A program made the translations under genes and the position numbers. A stretch of 64,000 nt of DNA from Pseudomonas sp. PIC25 (GTDB lineage: Bacteria; Pseudomonadota; Gammaproteobacteria; Pseudomonadales; Pseudomonadaceae), in NCBI RefSeq assembly GCF_002286785.1, contig NZ_MUJY01000190.1, forward strand, positions 18,554-82,553. The letters run 5' to 3'. Shown one piece after another: positions 40,858-49,352 of the stretch. The notes under the pieces were generated by a model, which did not search any database, was not told the DNA's origin, and worked only from the letters and a program-made list of their open reading frames with translations. Each line of letters begins with the position of its first letter. The stretch's first letter is position 1.

Positions 40858-42420
40858 ATGACGTATTCAAGCAAACTCACCGCGCATTATCTCGAGCTGG
40901 CAAAGTCCCCTGTTTCGGAGGGGAATTTCGCTGGCGAAGATGTGCGTTATTCCCCCGAATACGAGTTGCTCGAAACGGAGCTGGGCAAGGCTTCGTCGCT
41001 GCACGAAACCGGCGGCATCGACTGGCAGAAGATCCGCGAAGGCAGCGAGACGCTGCTCCGCCTGCATTCGAAGGATCTGCGCGCCGCCACCTGGCTGACC
41101 TGGAGCCTGCATCAGCGCGAATCCTTCGTCGGCCTGCAGGCAGGCCTGGCCCTGCTGCATCACCTCTGTGCCCAACACTGGGCCGACCTTCACCCCCGCA
41201 AGCCCCGCACCCGCATCGCCGCATTCAACTGGCTGCTGCCGCGCCTGGAACAGGCCCTGGCCGAACACGTGCCGGTGAGCGAGCAACTGCCGCTGTTCCG
41301 GGCCTTGGGCGAGCACCTGCGCGGCCTGGAAACCTGCCTTTCCGGACATCTGGGCGAAGAGGCCCCGCTGCTGCTGCCGCTCTGCCGCCGCGTCGAAGAG
41401 ATGGTCAATCGCGCCAGCCAGGGCCAGCCGGAGCCCGGCACCGTCGGCGCCGCCATTGCCCAGGTCAAGCAGGTCGCCACTCAAATCCTCACCAGCAACA
41501 CGCCGATCGACAACGAGAAGGACGCCCACAAAGGCCTGCGCCAACTGCAGGACCAGGCCCGTCCGCTGTGCGCCTGGTGGCTCAAGCAGAAGGCCAGCGA
41601 CCTGCGCGCCCTGCGCCTGTCACGAACCCTGCTGTGGCTGCCGATCGACAGCCTGCCGGAACGCAACGCCGAACAGATCACCGCCCTGCGCAACCTGCCG
41701 GCGGACAAGCTGGCCAGCTACCGTGAGCGTTTCCAGCAGGGCCAGTACGCCGACCTGCTGGTGGACCTGGAAGCCAGCATCGCCCGCGCGCCGTTCTGGC
41801 TCGACGGCCAGCGCCTGGTCTGGGAATGCCTGCAGGAACTGAACGCCGAACAGGCCATGCGCGAAGTGGAAATCCAGCTCGGCCTGTTTCTCGAACGCGT
41901 GCCCGGTCTCGAAGAATTGCGCTTCCACGACGGACAACCGTTCGCCGACGCCGAGACCCGGGCCTGGATCGGCGGCTACGTCATGCCCCACCTGCAAGCG
42001 CCGGAAGCCGTGCGCGACAGCGCGCCCGCCGAGCAAGGCGCGGCGCCCGCCTGGGAAGAAGCGCTGCAACAGGTCCTGCCGCAGTTGCGCAAGGACGGTC
42101 TCAAGCCCGCCGTGCAGAAACTCAAGCAAGGCCTGGCCCAGGCCCGCGGCGGCCGCGAGCGTTTCTTCTGGCAACTCACCCTGGCCCGCCTCTGCTACCA
42201 GGCGAAGAAGTACGAACTGGCCAAGACCCAACTCGAATCCCTCGATCAGACGCTCGAAGCCTCCGGCCTCGGCGCCTGGGAACCCGATCTCGCCCTGGAA
42301 GTGCTGCGCCTCCTGCACAGCTGCTGTGAGCTGCTGCCGCAGAACCACGCGGTGCGTGAACGCAAGGAAGAGATCTATCGAAGACTGTGCCACCTCGACC
42401 TTGAAGTGGTGCTCGATTAG
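40858..42420 (+). CDS. tssA: T6SS protein TssA (HsiA2/ImpA-like)
   Basis: A 520-residue cytoplasmic protein. The ImpA_N domain covers about residues 15-130 (FAGEDVRYSPEYELLETELGKASS, AATWLTWSLHQRESFVGLQAGLALLHHL). The C-terminal half has the VasJ/ImpA-type helical region (AWEEALQQVLPQLRKDGLKPAVQKLKQGL, FFWQLTLARLCYQAKKYELAKTQLESL). TssA primes or caps sheath assembly at the baseplate. It is the first gene of the T6SS operon. Confidence 0.94.
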   Translation: MTYSSKLTAHYLELAKSPVSEGNFAGEDVRYSPEYELLETELGKASSLHETGGIDWQKIREGSETLLRLHSKDLRAATWLTWSLHQRESFVGLQAGLALLHHLCAQHWADLHPRKPRTRIAAFNWLLPRLEQALAEHVPVSEQLPLFRALGEHLRGLETCLSGHLGEEAPLLLPLCRRVEEMVNRASQGQPEPGTVGAAIAQVKQVATQILTSNTPIDNEKDAHKGLRQLQDQARPLCAWWLKQKASDLRALRLSRTLLWLPIDSLPERNAEQITALRNLPADKLASYRERFQQGQYADLLVDLEASIARAPFWLDGQRLVWECLQELNAEQAMREVEIQLGLFLERVPGLEELRFHDGQPFADAETRAWIGGYVMPHLQAPEAVRDSAPAEQGAAPAWEEALQQVLPQLRKDGLKPAVQKLKQGLAQARGGRERFFWQLTLARLCYQAKKYELAKTQLESLDQTLEASGLGAWEPDLALEVLRLLHSCCELLPQNHAVRERKEEIYRRLCHLDLEVVLD

Positions 42421-42453
42421 GCCTCCGGGCCGTAAACGCAAAGGAGAACACCC

Positions 42454-42960
42454 ATGGCCAAAGAAGGCTCGGTTGCCCCCAAGGAACGCATCAACGTCAC
42501 TTTCAAGCCGGCCACCGGTAACGCTCAGGAAGAGATCGAACTCCCCCTGAAACTGATGGTGCTCGGCGATTTCACCCAGCGCGCCGACGATCGCAAGATC
42601 GAAGACCGCAAGCCGATCAGCATCGACAAGAACAACTTCGACGAAGTCCTGGCCAAGCAGGAGCTGAACCTGACCTTCGGCGTGCCCAACCGCCTGCAGG
42701 ACGAAGCCACCGACGACGAACTGGCCGTGCAGCTGAAGATCAACTCCATGAAGGACTTCAACCCGGCCAACCTGGTCGACCAGGTCCCCGAGCTGAAGAA
42801 GCTGATGGAGCTGCGCGACGCCCTGGTCGCCCTGAAAGGCCCGCTGGGCAACGCCCCGGCCTTCCGCAAGGCGATCGAGAGCGTGCTCGCCGACGACGTC
42901 TCGCGCGATCGCGTGCTCGGCGAACTCGGCCTCGCCGCCAAAGACAAGCTGGACGCCTGA
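42454..42960 (+). CDS. tssB: T6SS small sheath protein TssB (HsiB2/VipA)
   Basis: A 168-residue sheath subunit. MAKEGSVAPKERINVTFKPATG and LPLKLMVLGDFTQRADDRKIEDRKPI are strongly conserved in VipA proteins, as is NLTFGVPNRL followed by LKINSMKDFNPANLVDQVPEL. It forms the contractile sheath with TssC. AAAGGAG is upstream of the start. It lies 33 bp after tssA. Confidence 0.98.
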   Translation: MAKEGSVAPKERINVTFKPATGNAQEEIELPLKLMVLGDFTQRADDRKIEDRKPISIDKNNFDEVLAKQELNLTFGVPNRLQDEATDDELAVQLKINSMKDFNPANLVDQVPELKKLMELRDALVALKGPLGNAPAFRKAIESVLADDVSRDRVLGELGLAAKDKLDA

Positions 42961-42983
42961 ACCGTTAACAAGGAAGCCAACAC

Positions 42984-44459
42984 ATGAGCACTAGCGCAGC
43001 AGTGGAAAGCGGCCGCAGCGCGGCCGAACTCGGCATTCTCGACCGCATCATCGCCGAAACCAAACTGACCCCGGACGACGAGGCCTACGACATCGCCAAG
43101 CGCGGCGTCTCCGCCTTCATCGAAGAACTGCTCAAGCCGCAGAACGACGGCGAGCCAGTGAAGAAGGCCATGGTCGACCGCATGATCGCGGAGATCGACG
43201 CCAAGCTCAGCCGGCAGATGGACGAGATTCTCCACCACCCGCAATTCCAGGCCCTGGAATCCTCCTGGCGCGGCCTGAAGCTACTGGTGGACCGCACCAA
43301 CTTCCGCGAGAACATCAAGCTGGAAATCCTCAACGCCTCCAAGCAGGACCTGCTGGATGACTTCGAGGACAGCCCGGAAATCGTCCAGTCCGGCCTTTAC
43401 AAGCACATCTACACCGCCGAGTACGGCCAGTTCGGCGGCCAGCCGGTTGGCGCCCTGATCGCCAACTACTTCTTCGATCCGAGTGCCCCGGACGTGAAGA
43501 CCCTGCAGTACGTCGCCAGCGTCGCCTGCATGTCCCACGCCCCGTTCATCGCCGCCGCCGGCCCGAAGTTCTTCGGCCTGGAAAGCTTCACCGGCCTGCC
43601 GGACCTGAAGGACCTCAAGGACCACTTCGAAGGCCCGCAATTCGCCAAGTGGCAGAGCTTCCGCGAACAGGAAGACGCCCGCTACGTCGGCCTGACCGTA
43701 CCGCGCTTCCTCCTGCGCAACCCGTACGATCCGGAAGACAACCCCGTGAAGACCTTCGTCTACAAGGAAAACGTGGCCAACAGCCACGAGCACTACCTGT
43801 GGGGCAACACCGCTTACGCCTTCGCCAGCCGCCTGACCGACAGCTTCGCCAAGTTCCGCTGGTGCCCGAACATCATCGGCCCGCAGAGCGGTGGCGCGGT
43901 GGAAGACCTGCCGCTGCATCACTTCGAGAGCATGGGCGAGATCGAGACCAAGATCCCGACCGAAGTGCTGGTCTCCGACCGTCGCGAATACGAGCTGGCC
44001 GAAGAAGGCTTCATCGCCCTGACCATGCGCAAGGGCAGCGACAACGCCGCGTTCTTCTCCGCCAACTCCACCCAGAAGCCGAAGTTCTTCGGCATCAGCG
44101 AGGAAGGCAAGACCGCGGAACTGAACTACAAGCTCGGCACCCAACTGCCCTACCTGTTCATCGTCAACCGCCTGGCGCACTACCTGAAGGTGCTGCAGCG
44201 CGAGCAGATCGGCGCCTGGAAAGAGCGCACCGACCTCGAGCTGGAGCTCAACAAGTGGATTCGCCAGTACGTGGCCGACCAGGAGAACCCCAGCGCTGAA
44301 GTCCGCAGCCGCCGCCCGCTGCGCGCCGCCCAGGTGATCGTCAGCGACGTGGAAGGCGAGCCGGGCTGGTACCGCGTCAGCCTCAGCGTGCGCCCGCACT
44401 TCAAGTACATGGGTGCGGACTTCACCCTGTCGCTGGTCGGCAAGCTGGACAAAGAGTGA
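42984..44459 (+). CDS. tssC: T6SS large sheath protein TssC (HsiC2/VipB)
   Basis: A 491-residue sheath subunit. Conserved blocks are HHPQFQALESSWRGLKLLVDRT, YTAEYGQFGGQPVGALIANY, VPRFLLRNPYDPEDNPVKTFVYKE and LWGNTAYAFASRLTDSFAKFRWCPNI. Contraction of the TssBC tube drives the Hcp-VgrG spike out of the cell, and the N-terminal region is the ClpV target in related systems. AAGGAAG precedes the start. Confidence 0.98.
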   Translation: MSTSAAVESGRSAAELGILDRIIAETKLTPDDEAYDIAKRGVSAFIEELLKPQNDGEPVKKAMVDRMIAEIDAKLSRQMDEILHHPQFQALESSWRGLKLLVDRTNFRENIKLEILNASKQDLLDDFEDSPEIVQSGLYKHIYTAEYGQFGGQPVGALIANYFFDPSAPDVKTLQYVASVACMSHAPFIAAAGPKFFGLESFTGLPDLKDLKDHFEGPQFAKWQSFREQEDARYVGLTVPRFLLRNPYDPEDNPVKTFVYKENVANSHEHYLWGNTAYAFASRLTDSFAKFRWCPNIIGPQSGGAVEDLPLHHFESMGEIETKIPTEVLVSDRREYELAEEGFIALTMRKGSDNAAFFSANSTQKPKFFGISEEGKTAELNYKLGTQLPYLFIVNRLAHYLKVLQREQIGAWKERTDLELELNKWIRQYVADQENPSAEVRSRRPLRAAQVIVSDVEGEPGWYRVSLSVRPHFKYMGADFTLSLVGKLDKE

Positions 44460-44473
44460 GCAGGAGCTGAGCC

Positions 44474-44881
44474 ATGAACGGATACGGCAGCCTTTTCGAA
44501 CGCCTCGGTGGCGAAGCCGGCCAGCGCGCTGGCTGGAGCCGCGAGGTCGCCGTCATGGCGTCGGTGGCTGCCCATCTGGCCAAGATGCTCAGCACCCGTG
44601 CGGGCAGCGTGCAGACGCTGCCCGACTACGGGTTGCCCGATCTGAACGATATGCGCCTGTCGCTGCACGACGCCTTGCAACAGGCCCGCAGCGCCATCGA
44701 AAGCTTCATCGAAAAATACGAACCGCGCCTGAGCCAGGTCCGGGTGGTTTCACTGCCCCGCGACCACGACCCGCTGACCCTCGCCTTTTCCATCGAGGGC
44801 CTGCTGGAAGTCGATGGCTTCAAGCGCCAGGTCAGCTTCTCCGCGCGCCTGGATGGCAGCGGACAGGTCAAGGTGAACTAA
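44474..44881 (+). CDS. tssE: T6SS baseplate protein TssE (HsiF2, gp25-like)
   Basis: A 135-residue baseplate wedge protein of the phage T4 gp25 family. Its conserved core is LPDYGLPDLNDMRLS followed by ALQQARSAIESFIEKYEPRLSQVRVV. Starts MNGYGSLFERLGGE. It connects the sheath to the baseplate. In the P. aeruginosa H2 locus the next gene is tssF; here a 2.7-kb cargo intervenes. Confidence 0.96.
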   Translation: MNGYGSLFERLGGEAGQRAGWSREVAVMASVAAHLAKMLSTRAGSVQTLPDYGLPDLNDMRLSLHDALQQARSAIESFIEKYEPRLSQVRVVSLPRDHDPLTLAFSIEGLLEVDGFKRQVSFSARLDGSGQVKVN

Positions 44882-44892
44882 GGAGAGCCGCA

Positions 44893-45399
44893 ATGTCCGG
44901 AAAACCCGCCGCCCGTCTCGGAGACCCCACCGCCTGCCCGGTCCCCGGCCACGGCACCAACCCTATCGTCGCCGGCTCGCCCAACGTCCTCTTCGACGGC
45001 AAGCCCGCCGCCCGCCAGGGCGACCCCACCGCCTGCGGCAGCGCCCTGGCCAGCGCGACGATCCCCAACGTGCTGATCAACGGCATGCCCGCCACCACCA
45101 TCGGGACCGTGGGCAGCCACGGCAATACCGTGGTCGCGGGGTCGGGGACGGTGTTGATTGGGACCACTTTTACTCCAGCGCCTTTCACGCCACCAAAAGC
45201 CTTGGCTATCGCTAACCATAGCCAGTGCATCTTGATCGAAGATCAGGATGGCAATCCACTACAGGGCATTCCATACCGGCTGCGTAGTCCCCAAGGTGAG
45301 TGGATCGAGAGCTACTCAGATTCTGCAGGGAAGAGCCAAACGGTATTTGGGAATGCGGGCGATTCGATCGACTTCTTCACCGCAATCTTGGAGGGGTAG
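44893..45399 (+). CDS. PAAR-domain T6SS spike tip with C-terminal extension
   Basis: A 168-residue protein from the ATG at 44893, with AGGAG 7 nt upstream. Residues 1-93 are a PAAR domain with repeated PAARLGDPTAC and PAARQGDPTAC segments and Cys/His residues suited to the zinc site (CPVPGHG, GSHGNT). Residues ~105-168 (LIEDQDGNPLQGIPYRLRSPQGEW onward) look like a small transthyretin-like beta-sandwich of the sort that tethers effectors to the spike. DNA composition changes to AT-richer from about 45160, inside this gene, as if the extension came with the downstream cargo. Confidence 0.92.
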   Translation: MSGKPAARLGDPTACPVPGHGTNPIVAGSPNVLFDGKPAARQGDPTACGSALASATIPNVLINGMPATTIGTVGSHGNTVVAGSGTVLIGTTFTPAPFTPPKALAIANHSQCILIEDQDGNPLQGIPYRLRSPQGEWIESYSDSAGKSQTVFGNAGDSIDFFTAILEG

Positions 45400-45400
45400 C

Positions 45401-46207
45401 ATGAGTTCCGATGTTCTTACCTCTCTCACCGCACGCGCCATTGCGCTTTCCCCTAACTCTCAGAATTCCGTTAAGAAAATTAAGCTCAAGGTATTCTGGA
45501 AAACAATAAATTTCTGGACCGATGCTTACATCAATGAGTATCACAATGCTGCCCTATCTATCGCCGAACGGCTTGTGGCAGAACAGTATTGGGACAGAAA
45601 CGGAAATATCAGAAACAACCGTTTTACCTGTGAAGACTTTGCTATTCGTCTGCTATGTGAATTCGCCTCGGCACGCCAGCTTCCGGTCAAGCTGAAAACC
45701 GGAACGAGGGAATATCGAAACATGGAGATATATCAGCCAGATGAGCATGATCGCTATCTGAGCCACATGTATGGGTTCACCGAAATGGTTATGCTGACAT
45801 ATGGTGCCCCCGATATGCAGCGTGTCGGTGAGAATGTGGTTGCAGTCGCCACTGCGGCAGAACTGAAGCCTGGCGATATATTAGCTCAAGCACATGATCG
45901 ACCAGGCGACGTGGCTCACCATATACAGGTTGCAATGAGCGTCAGCCCTCAGCAAATAGAGATTAAACAAGGCAATACTAGTGGCATAAGTGTCCGACCA
46001 TTCACTACGGTACGTCGCTTGCTTGGTTCCAACATGGCAGATCCACAGAATGACGGGTACGCCGGCATGCCTATTGAGAGTGGAGTTTATGAGAAGCAAA
46101 GCGCAGGTTGGAATTATAAAAACCTGACAACGGGGTCGACCCGTGAGGATTTTCTGAAAATCTTTCAGCTCTATCGCTGGAACTTTATGGAGTTCAATCG
46201 AGCATGA
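45401..46207 (+). CDS. Candidate T6SS effector, papain-like/NlpC-P60-like cysteine peptidase
   Basis: A 268-residue protein with GGAGGGG 4 nt before the ATG, 1 bp after the PAAR stop. No signal peptide. C77 is in FTCEDFAIRLLCEF, at the start of a predicted helix as in papain-fold enzymes. H173/H174 are in GDVAHHIQVAMSV following LKPGDILAQ, and a polar Q190/N192 is in EIKQGNTSG. LxPGD followed by a His on the next strand is an NlpC/P60-like layout. The position behind a PAAR gene suggests a cell-wall-degrading effector. AT-rich codons mark it as acquired. The enzyme class is inferred from motifs only. Confidence 0.62.
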   Translation: MSSDVLTSLTARAIALSPNSQNSVKKIKLKVFWKTINFWTDAYINEYHNAALSIAERLVAEQYWDRNGNIRNNRFTCEDFAIRLLCEFASARQLPVKLKTGTREYRNMEIYQPDEHDRYLSHMYGFTEMVMLTYGAPDMQRVGENVVAVATAAELKPGDILAQAHDRPGDVAHHIQVAMSVSPQQIEIKQGNTSGISVRPFTTVRRLLGSNMADPQNDGYAGMPIESGVYEKQSAGWNYKNLTTGSTREDFLKIFQLYRWNFMEFNRA

Positions 46208-46410
46208 GTCTTTCAGGTTACCTATCTGTATTGGCAGATAGCGATCTATTTGGCCTATTAGCTATTTATTGCCTAGCGGTAGCAATAACTGGATTATTCG
46301 AAAAACCTAGGAACACCCTGACATATCGTGCTCTTGCTTTCTGCGGCCTACTAGTAGTTCCCGTACTGCATGCCATCGGCACTTATTTTCTGAATCAAGC
46401 ACCAGCCTGA
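46204..46410 (+). CDS. Small two-helix membrane protein, candidate immunity protein
   Basis: A 68-residue protein whose ATG overlaps the effector stop (ATGA), so the two are translationally coupled. Membrane segments are at about residues 14-32 and 43-63. Coupling directly behind a candidate effector is the usual immunity-gene position. A membrane immunity protein would be unusual for a periplasmic peptidoglycan hydrolase, so the role is open. I do not recognise the family. Confidence 0.5.
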   Translation: MSLSGYLSVLADSDLFGLLAIYCLAVAITGLFEKPRNTLTYRALAFCGLLVVPVLHAIGTYFLNQAPA

Positions 46411-46460
46411 TCAATTGGCGGTCATGGGGCTGAGCAGTTACCAATATACGAGACAAAAAG

Positions 46461-46843
46461 ATGGAAAGTTCGAAGATGAACCGTCAGCGAATCAGGGCAT
46501 TAGGGTGCCACGCTGCCGCGTGCCTGCTGTTCCCAGTAGGCACCATCCTCGGCTTTCAAATCTCTGCCAGATGGTTCGGTTCGCCGTTCGCCAAGGGCAT
46601 TGCAATTGGACTTGCCGTCCAGCTCATTTTCATCGCCTTCATCTTGGCGAACATTCTAATCGCCTTGGTATCCAGCATGGAAACGAAGGCAGTACTCTCC
46701 TGCGTGCTAGCCGCCGCAGTGCTTATTATCTGCTTCCGGAGCATCCATTGCGGGGGTGTTTCTTTGCGGGTCTCTCCGGTTGCTTGTCACTTGCAGCCAT
46801 CTACGCGTCTAGAAAGCTTGCGCAAATGGGCAAGAACACATGA
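46461..46843 (+). pseudogene. Frameshifted membrane-protein gene, paralogue of the gene at 47146
   Basis: The first frame gives MNRQRIRALGCHAAACLLFP and three hydrophobic segments up to LAAAV near 46720. The matching C-terminus, YYLLPEHPLRGCFFAGLSGC through ASRKLAQMGKNT, lies in another frame and stops at 46843. The intact gene at 47146 has WFLLPSHPLRAAFYCVAGG and AASRL at the same place, so the two are paralogues. The next gene starts with ATGA overlap on the 46843 stop, supporting that as the ancestral stop. If the base call is right, the current product continues out of frame to 46928 (155 residues from 46461). Confidence 0.65.
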
Positions 46844-47064
46844 TGAATCATTTCCCAGTCCGAGGAACGTTATGGGCCGTCGGCATGTTCTCAGCCTTGG
46901 CGCTCATAGTTGGGTGGCGGATAAATGACTTTATCAATAGCCAAACCAACGATTCGCTCATGAATGGATCAGGCCGCTATCTAATTGGAATGCCGGAGTG
47001 GAAGGAGCATTGGCTCAATTACTTCATCAGCAATACGTCTTATGAGGTCATTGATAATGATTAA
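46840..47064 (+). CDS. Small one-helix protein of the T6SS cargo region
   Basis: A 74-residue protein with one membrane segment (about residues 11-26, LWAVGMFSALALIVGW) and a hydrophilic C-terminus rich in Asn, Tyr and Trp. It starts ATGATGA over the ancestral stop of the preceding gene. I do not recognise it. Codon use is AT-rich like its neighbours. It could be an accessory or immunity gene, or the remnant of a larger one. Confidence 0.45.
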   Translation: MMNHFPVRGTLWAVGMFSALALIVGWRINDFINSQTNDSLMNGSGRYLIGMPEWKEHWLNYFISNTSYEVIDND

Positions 47065-47145
47065 CCCCACCTTAGTGTCGTCACTGATGTATAAACCAGG
47101 CCAACCAGTCGCCCGCCCAACTTTTGAGCCAACCGGAAGGCACTG

Positions 47146-47544
47146 ATGAAAAATAAAATAAGGGTCTGCGCTATAAACCTATGCATACACAGTGCAGCCT
47201 TCGCCCTGCTGGTCGGACTCAACGATATCGCGCATAAACTCTATAAAGCCTGGATCGGCGATTTCGGCTCAAGAGGCATAGCGCCCGGTTCCGTTACTCT
47301 ACTGGTGATTCTGCTTTTTATTGTATTCGACGCTTCCGCGGCGATTATTCCGCTCAAAGCAGTGAAGATTTCACTGGGCGTGGCATTTGTTCTGACTACC
47401 GCCTGGTTTTTATTGCCAAGCCACCCATTGCGTGCGGCGTTCTATTGCGTTGCCGGTGGGTTGCTGACGTTTGCCTCAATTTCCGCAGCGTCGCGGCTCA
47501 ATGACCTCATCTTTCGCACGGGCCACCCCACCAGCGCCGACTGA
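47146..47544 (+). CDS. Four-helix membrane protein, candidate immunity protein
   Basis: A 132-residue polytopic protein. Hydrophobic segments are at about residues 8-24, 49-68, 73-92 and 98-117. AAGG lies 5-6 nt before the ATG. It is related to the frameshifted gene at 46461 through the LLPxHPLR motif and following segment. Two or more related small membrane proteins behind one effector resemble the duplicated or orphan immunity genes seen in exchanged T6SS cargo. The last ~25 codons return to GC-rich composition next to tssF. Confidence 0.5.
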   Translation: MKNKIRVCAINLCIHSAAFALLVGLNDIAHKLYKAWIGDFGSRGIAPGSVTLLVILLFIVFDASAAIIPLKAVKISLGVAFVLTTAWFLLPSHPLRAAFYCVAGGLLTFASISAASRLNDLIFRTGHPTSAD

Positions 47545-47558
47545 TCAAGGACCGATAC

Positions 47559-49352
47559 ATGTCTTTCAACCACTACTACCAGAGCGAACTCACCGCCCTG
47601 CGCCAGCTCGGCAAGCGCTTTGCCGAGCGTAGCCCGGCGCTGGCGCCGTTCCTGGGGCAGAGCGGGCGCGATCCGGATGTGGAGCGTCTGCTGGAGGGTT
47701 TCGCCTTCCTCACCGGCCGGTTGCGACAGAAGCTGGACGACGAGTTGCCGGAGCTGACCCATTCGCTGATGCATCTGCTCTGGCCCAACTACATGCGGCC
47801 GCTGCCGTCGTTCAGCATGCTGCAGTTCGAGCCGCTGCAGCGCCCCGGGTCGGCCTTGAAGGTGCCGCGTGGCACGCCGGTGGAATCCGAGCCGATCCAG
47901 GGCGTGAAGTGCCGTTTCCGCACCTGCTACCCCACCGATGTCCTGCCGCTGGATCTGACCGGCCTGAACTACTCGGCGAAAGGCGACGGCGCGCTGCTCG
48001 ACCTGCGCCTGACGATGACCGCCAAGGGCCACGTCAACGATCTGGAACTGAAGCAACTGCGCCTGCATCTGCATGGCGAGCGCTACATTGCCCAACTGCT
48101 CTACCTGAGCCTGCTGCGCTACCTCGGCAGGATCGAAGTGGTGCTGCTGGATGCCGAGGGCCAGCCGCTGAGCAAGGATGCCAACGGCAACGCCCAGGCC
48201 GACCTGACTCTCGGCGCCGACAAGGTGAGCCCGGTGGGTTTCGCCGAAGACGAAGCGCTCATTCCGTATCCGCTGAACACCTTCCGCGGCTACCGCTTCC
48301 TACAGGAGTACTACGCCTTCCAGGATAAATTCCTGTTCGTCGATATCGGCGGCCTGGAAGCGATCCAGCGATTGCCCGAGGCGCTGCTCGAAAAAACCCA
48401 GGGGCTGCTGCTGCGCTTCCACATCCACAAGGCCGGCGCGCAGCGCATCCGCCCCACGCGGGACAACGTGCGCCTGTACTGCACGCCGGTGGCGAACCTG
48501 TTCAGCCACGATGCCATCCCGATCCGCCTGGACGGCAAACAGGACCAGTACCTGCTGCTGCCGGCGGAGTTCGACTCGCGCCACTGCGGCGTGTTCTCGG
48601 TGGATCGCGTCACCGGCTGGAAGCCCGGCGGCACCGGCTACGAGGAGTACGTGCCGTTCGAATCCTTCGAGCACGACCGGAGCTTCGACGTCCCGGTGGC
48701 GCGGCCGCACTACAGCGTGCGCCAGCAACCATCCATGCTCGGCGACGGCCTGGAGACCTACCTGAGCTTCGGCCTGCGCGACCTGGAGCAGCACGAAACG
48801 CTGTCCATCGAGCTGACCTGCACCAACCAGAACCTGCCAAGCCAGTTGAAGGAAGGTGCGATCTGCGAGGCCAGCGAAGGCACCCCGGAGTTTCTCAAGT
48901 TCCGCAACATCTGCCCGGCGACGCCGAGTTACGCGCCGCCGCTGCACCGCGACTTCCTCTGGAAGCTGATCAGCAACATGTCGCTGAACTACCTGTCGCT
49001 GGCCAACGTCGAGGCGCTCAAGGTGATCCTCGAGACCTACGACCTGCCGCGCTACTACGACCAGAAGGCCGCCAGGGTCAGCCGCAAGCAGCTCGACGGG
49101 CTGATGAGCATCCGCCACCAGCACGTCGACCGCCTGTACCGCGGCCTGCCGGTGCGCGGCGTGCGCACCGAGCTGGAAATCGACCCGCAGGGCTATATCG
49201 GCGAAGGCGACGTGTTCGTCTTCGCGTCGGTACTCAATGAATTCTTCGCCCTTTACGCCAGCCTCAACTCCTACCACGAGCTGCGCGTGAAGAGCACCCA
49301 AGGAGAGGTATACGAATGGACGCCACGCATGGGCATGCAACCCCTGCTCTGA
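47559..49352 (+). CDS. tssF: T6SS baseplate protein TssF (HsiG2)
   Basis: A 597-residue baseplate wedge protein. The family N-terminus is FNHYYQSELTALRQLGKRFAERSPALAPFLG, followed by DPDVERLLEGFAFLTGRLRQKLDDELPEL and HSLMHLLWPNYMRPLPSFSMLQF. VPRGTPVESEPIQGVKCRFRT continues the pattern. It binds TssG in the wedge complex. It overlaps tssG by 37 bp and is the first T6SS core gene after the cargo. Confidence 0.97.
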   Translation: MSFNHYYQSELTALRQLGKRFAERSPALAPFLGQSGRDPDVERLLEGFAFLTGRLRQKLDDELPELTHSLMHLLWPNYMRPLPSFSMLQFEPLQRPGSALKVPRGTPVESEPIQGVKCRFRTCYPTDVLPLDLTGLNYSAKGDGALLDLRLTMTAKGHVNDLELKQLRLHLHGERYIAQLLYLSLLRYLGRIEVVLLDAEGQPLSKDANGNAQADLTLGADKVSPVGFAEDEALIPYPLNTFRGYRFLQEYYAFQDKFLFVDIGGLEAIQRLPEALLEKTQGLLLRFHIHKAGAQRIRPTRDNVRLYCTPVANLFSHDAIPIRLDGKQDQYLLLPAEFDSRHCGVFSVDRVTGWKPGGTGYEEYVPFESFEHDRSFDVPVARPHYSVRQQPSMLGDGLETYLSFGLRDLEQHETLSIELTCTNQNLPSQLKEGAICEASEGTPEFLKFRNICPATPSYAPPLHRDFLWKLISNMSLNYLSLANVEALKVILETYDLPRYYDQKAARVSRKQLDGLMSIRHQHVDRLYRGLPVRGVRTELEIDPQGYIGEGDVFVFASVLNEFFALYASLNSYHELRVKSTQGEVYEWTPRMGMQPLL

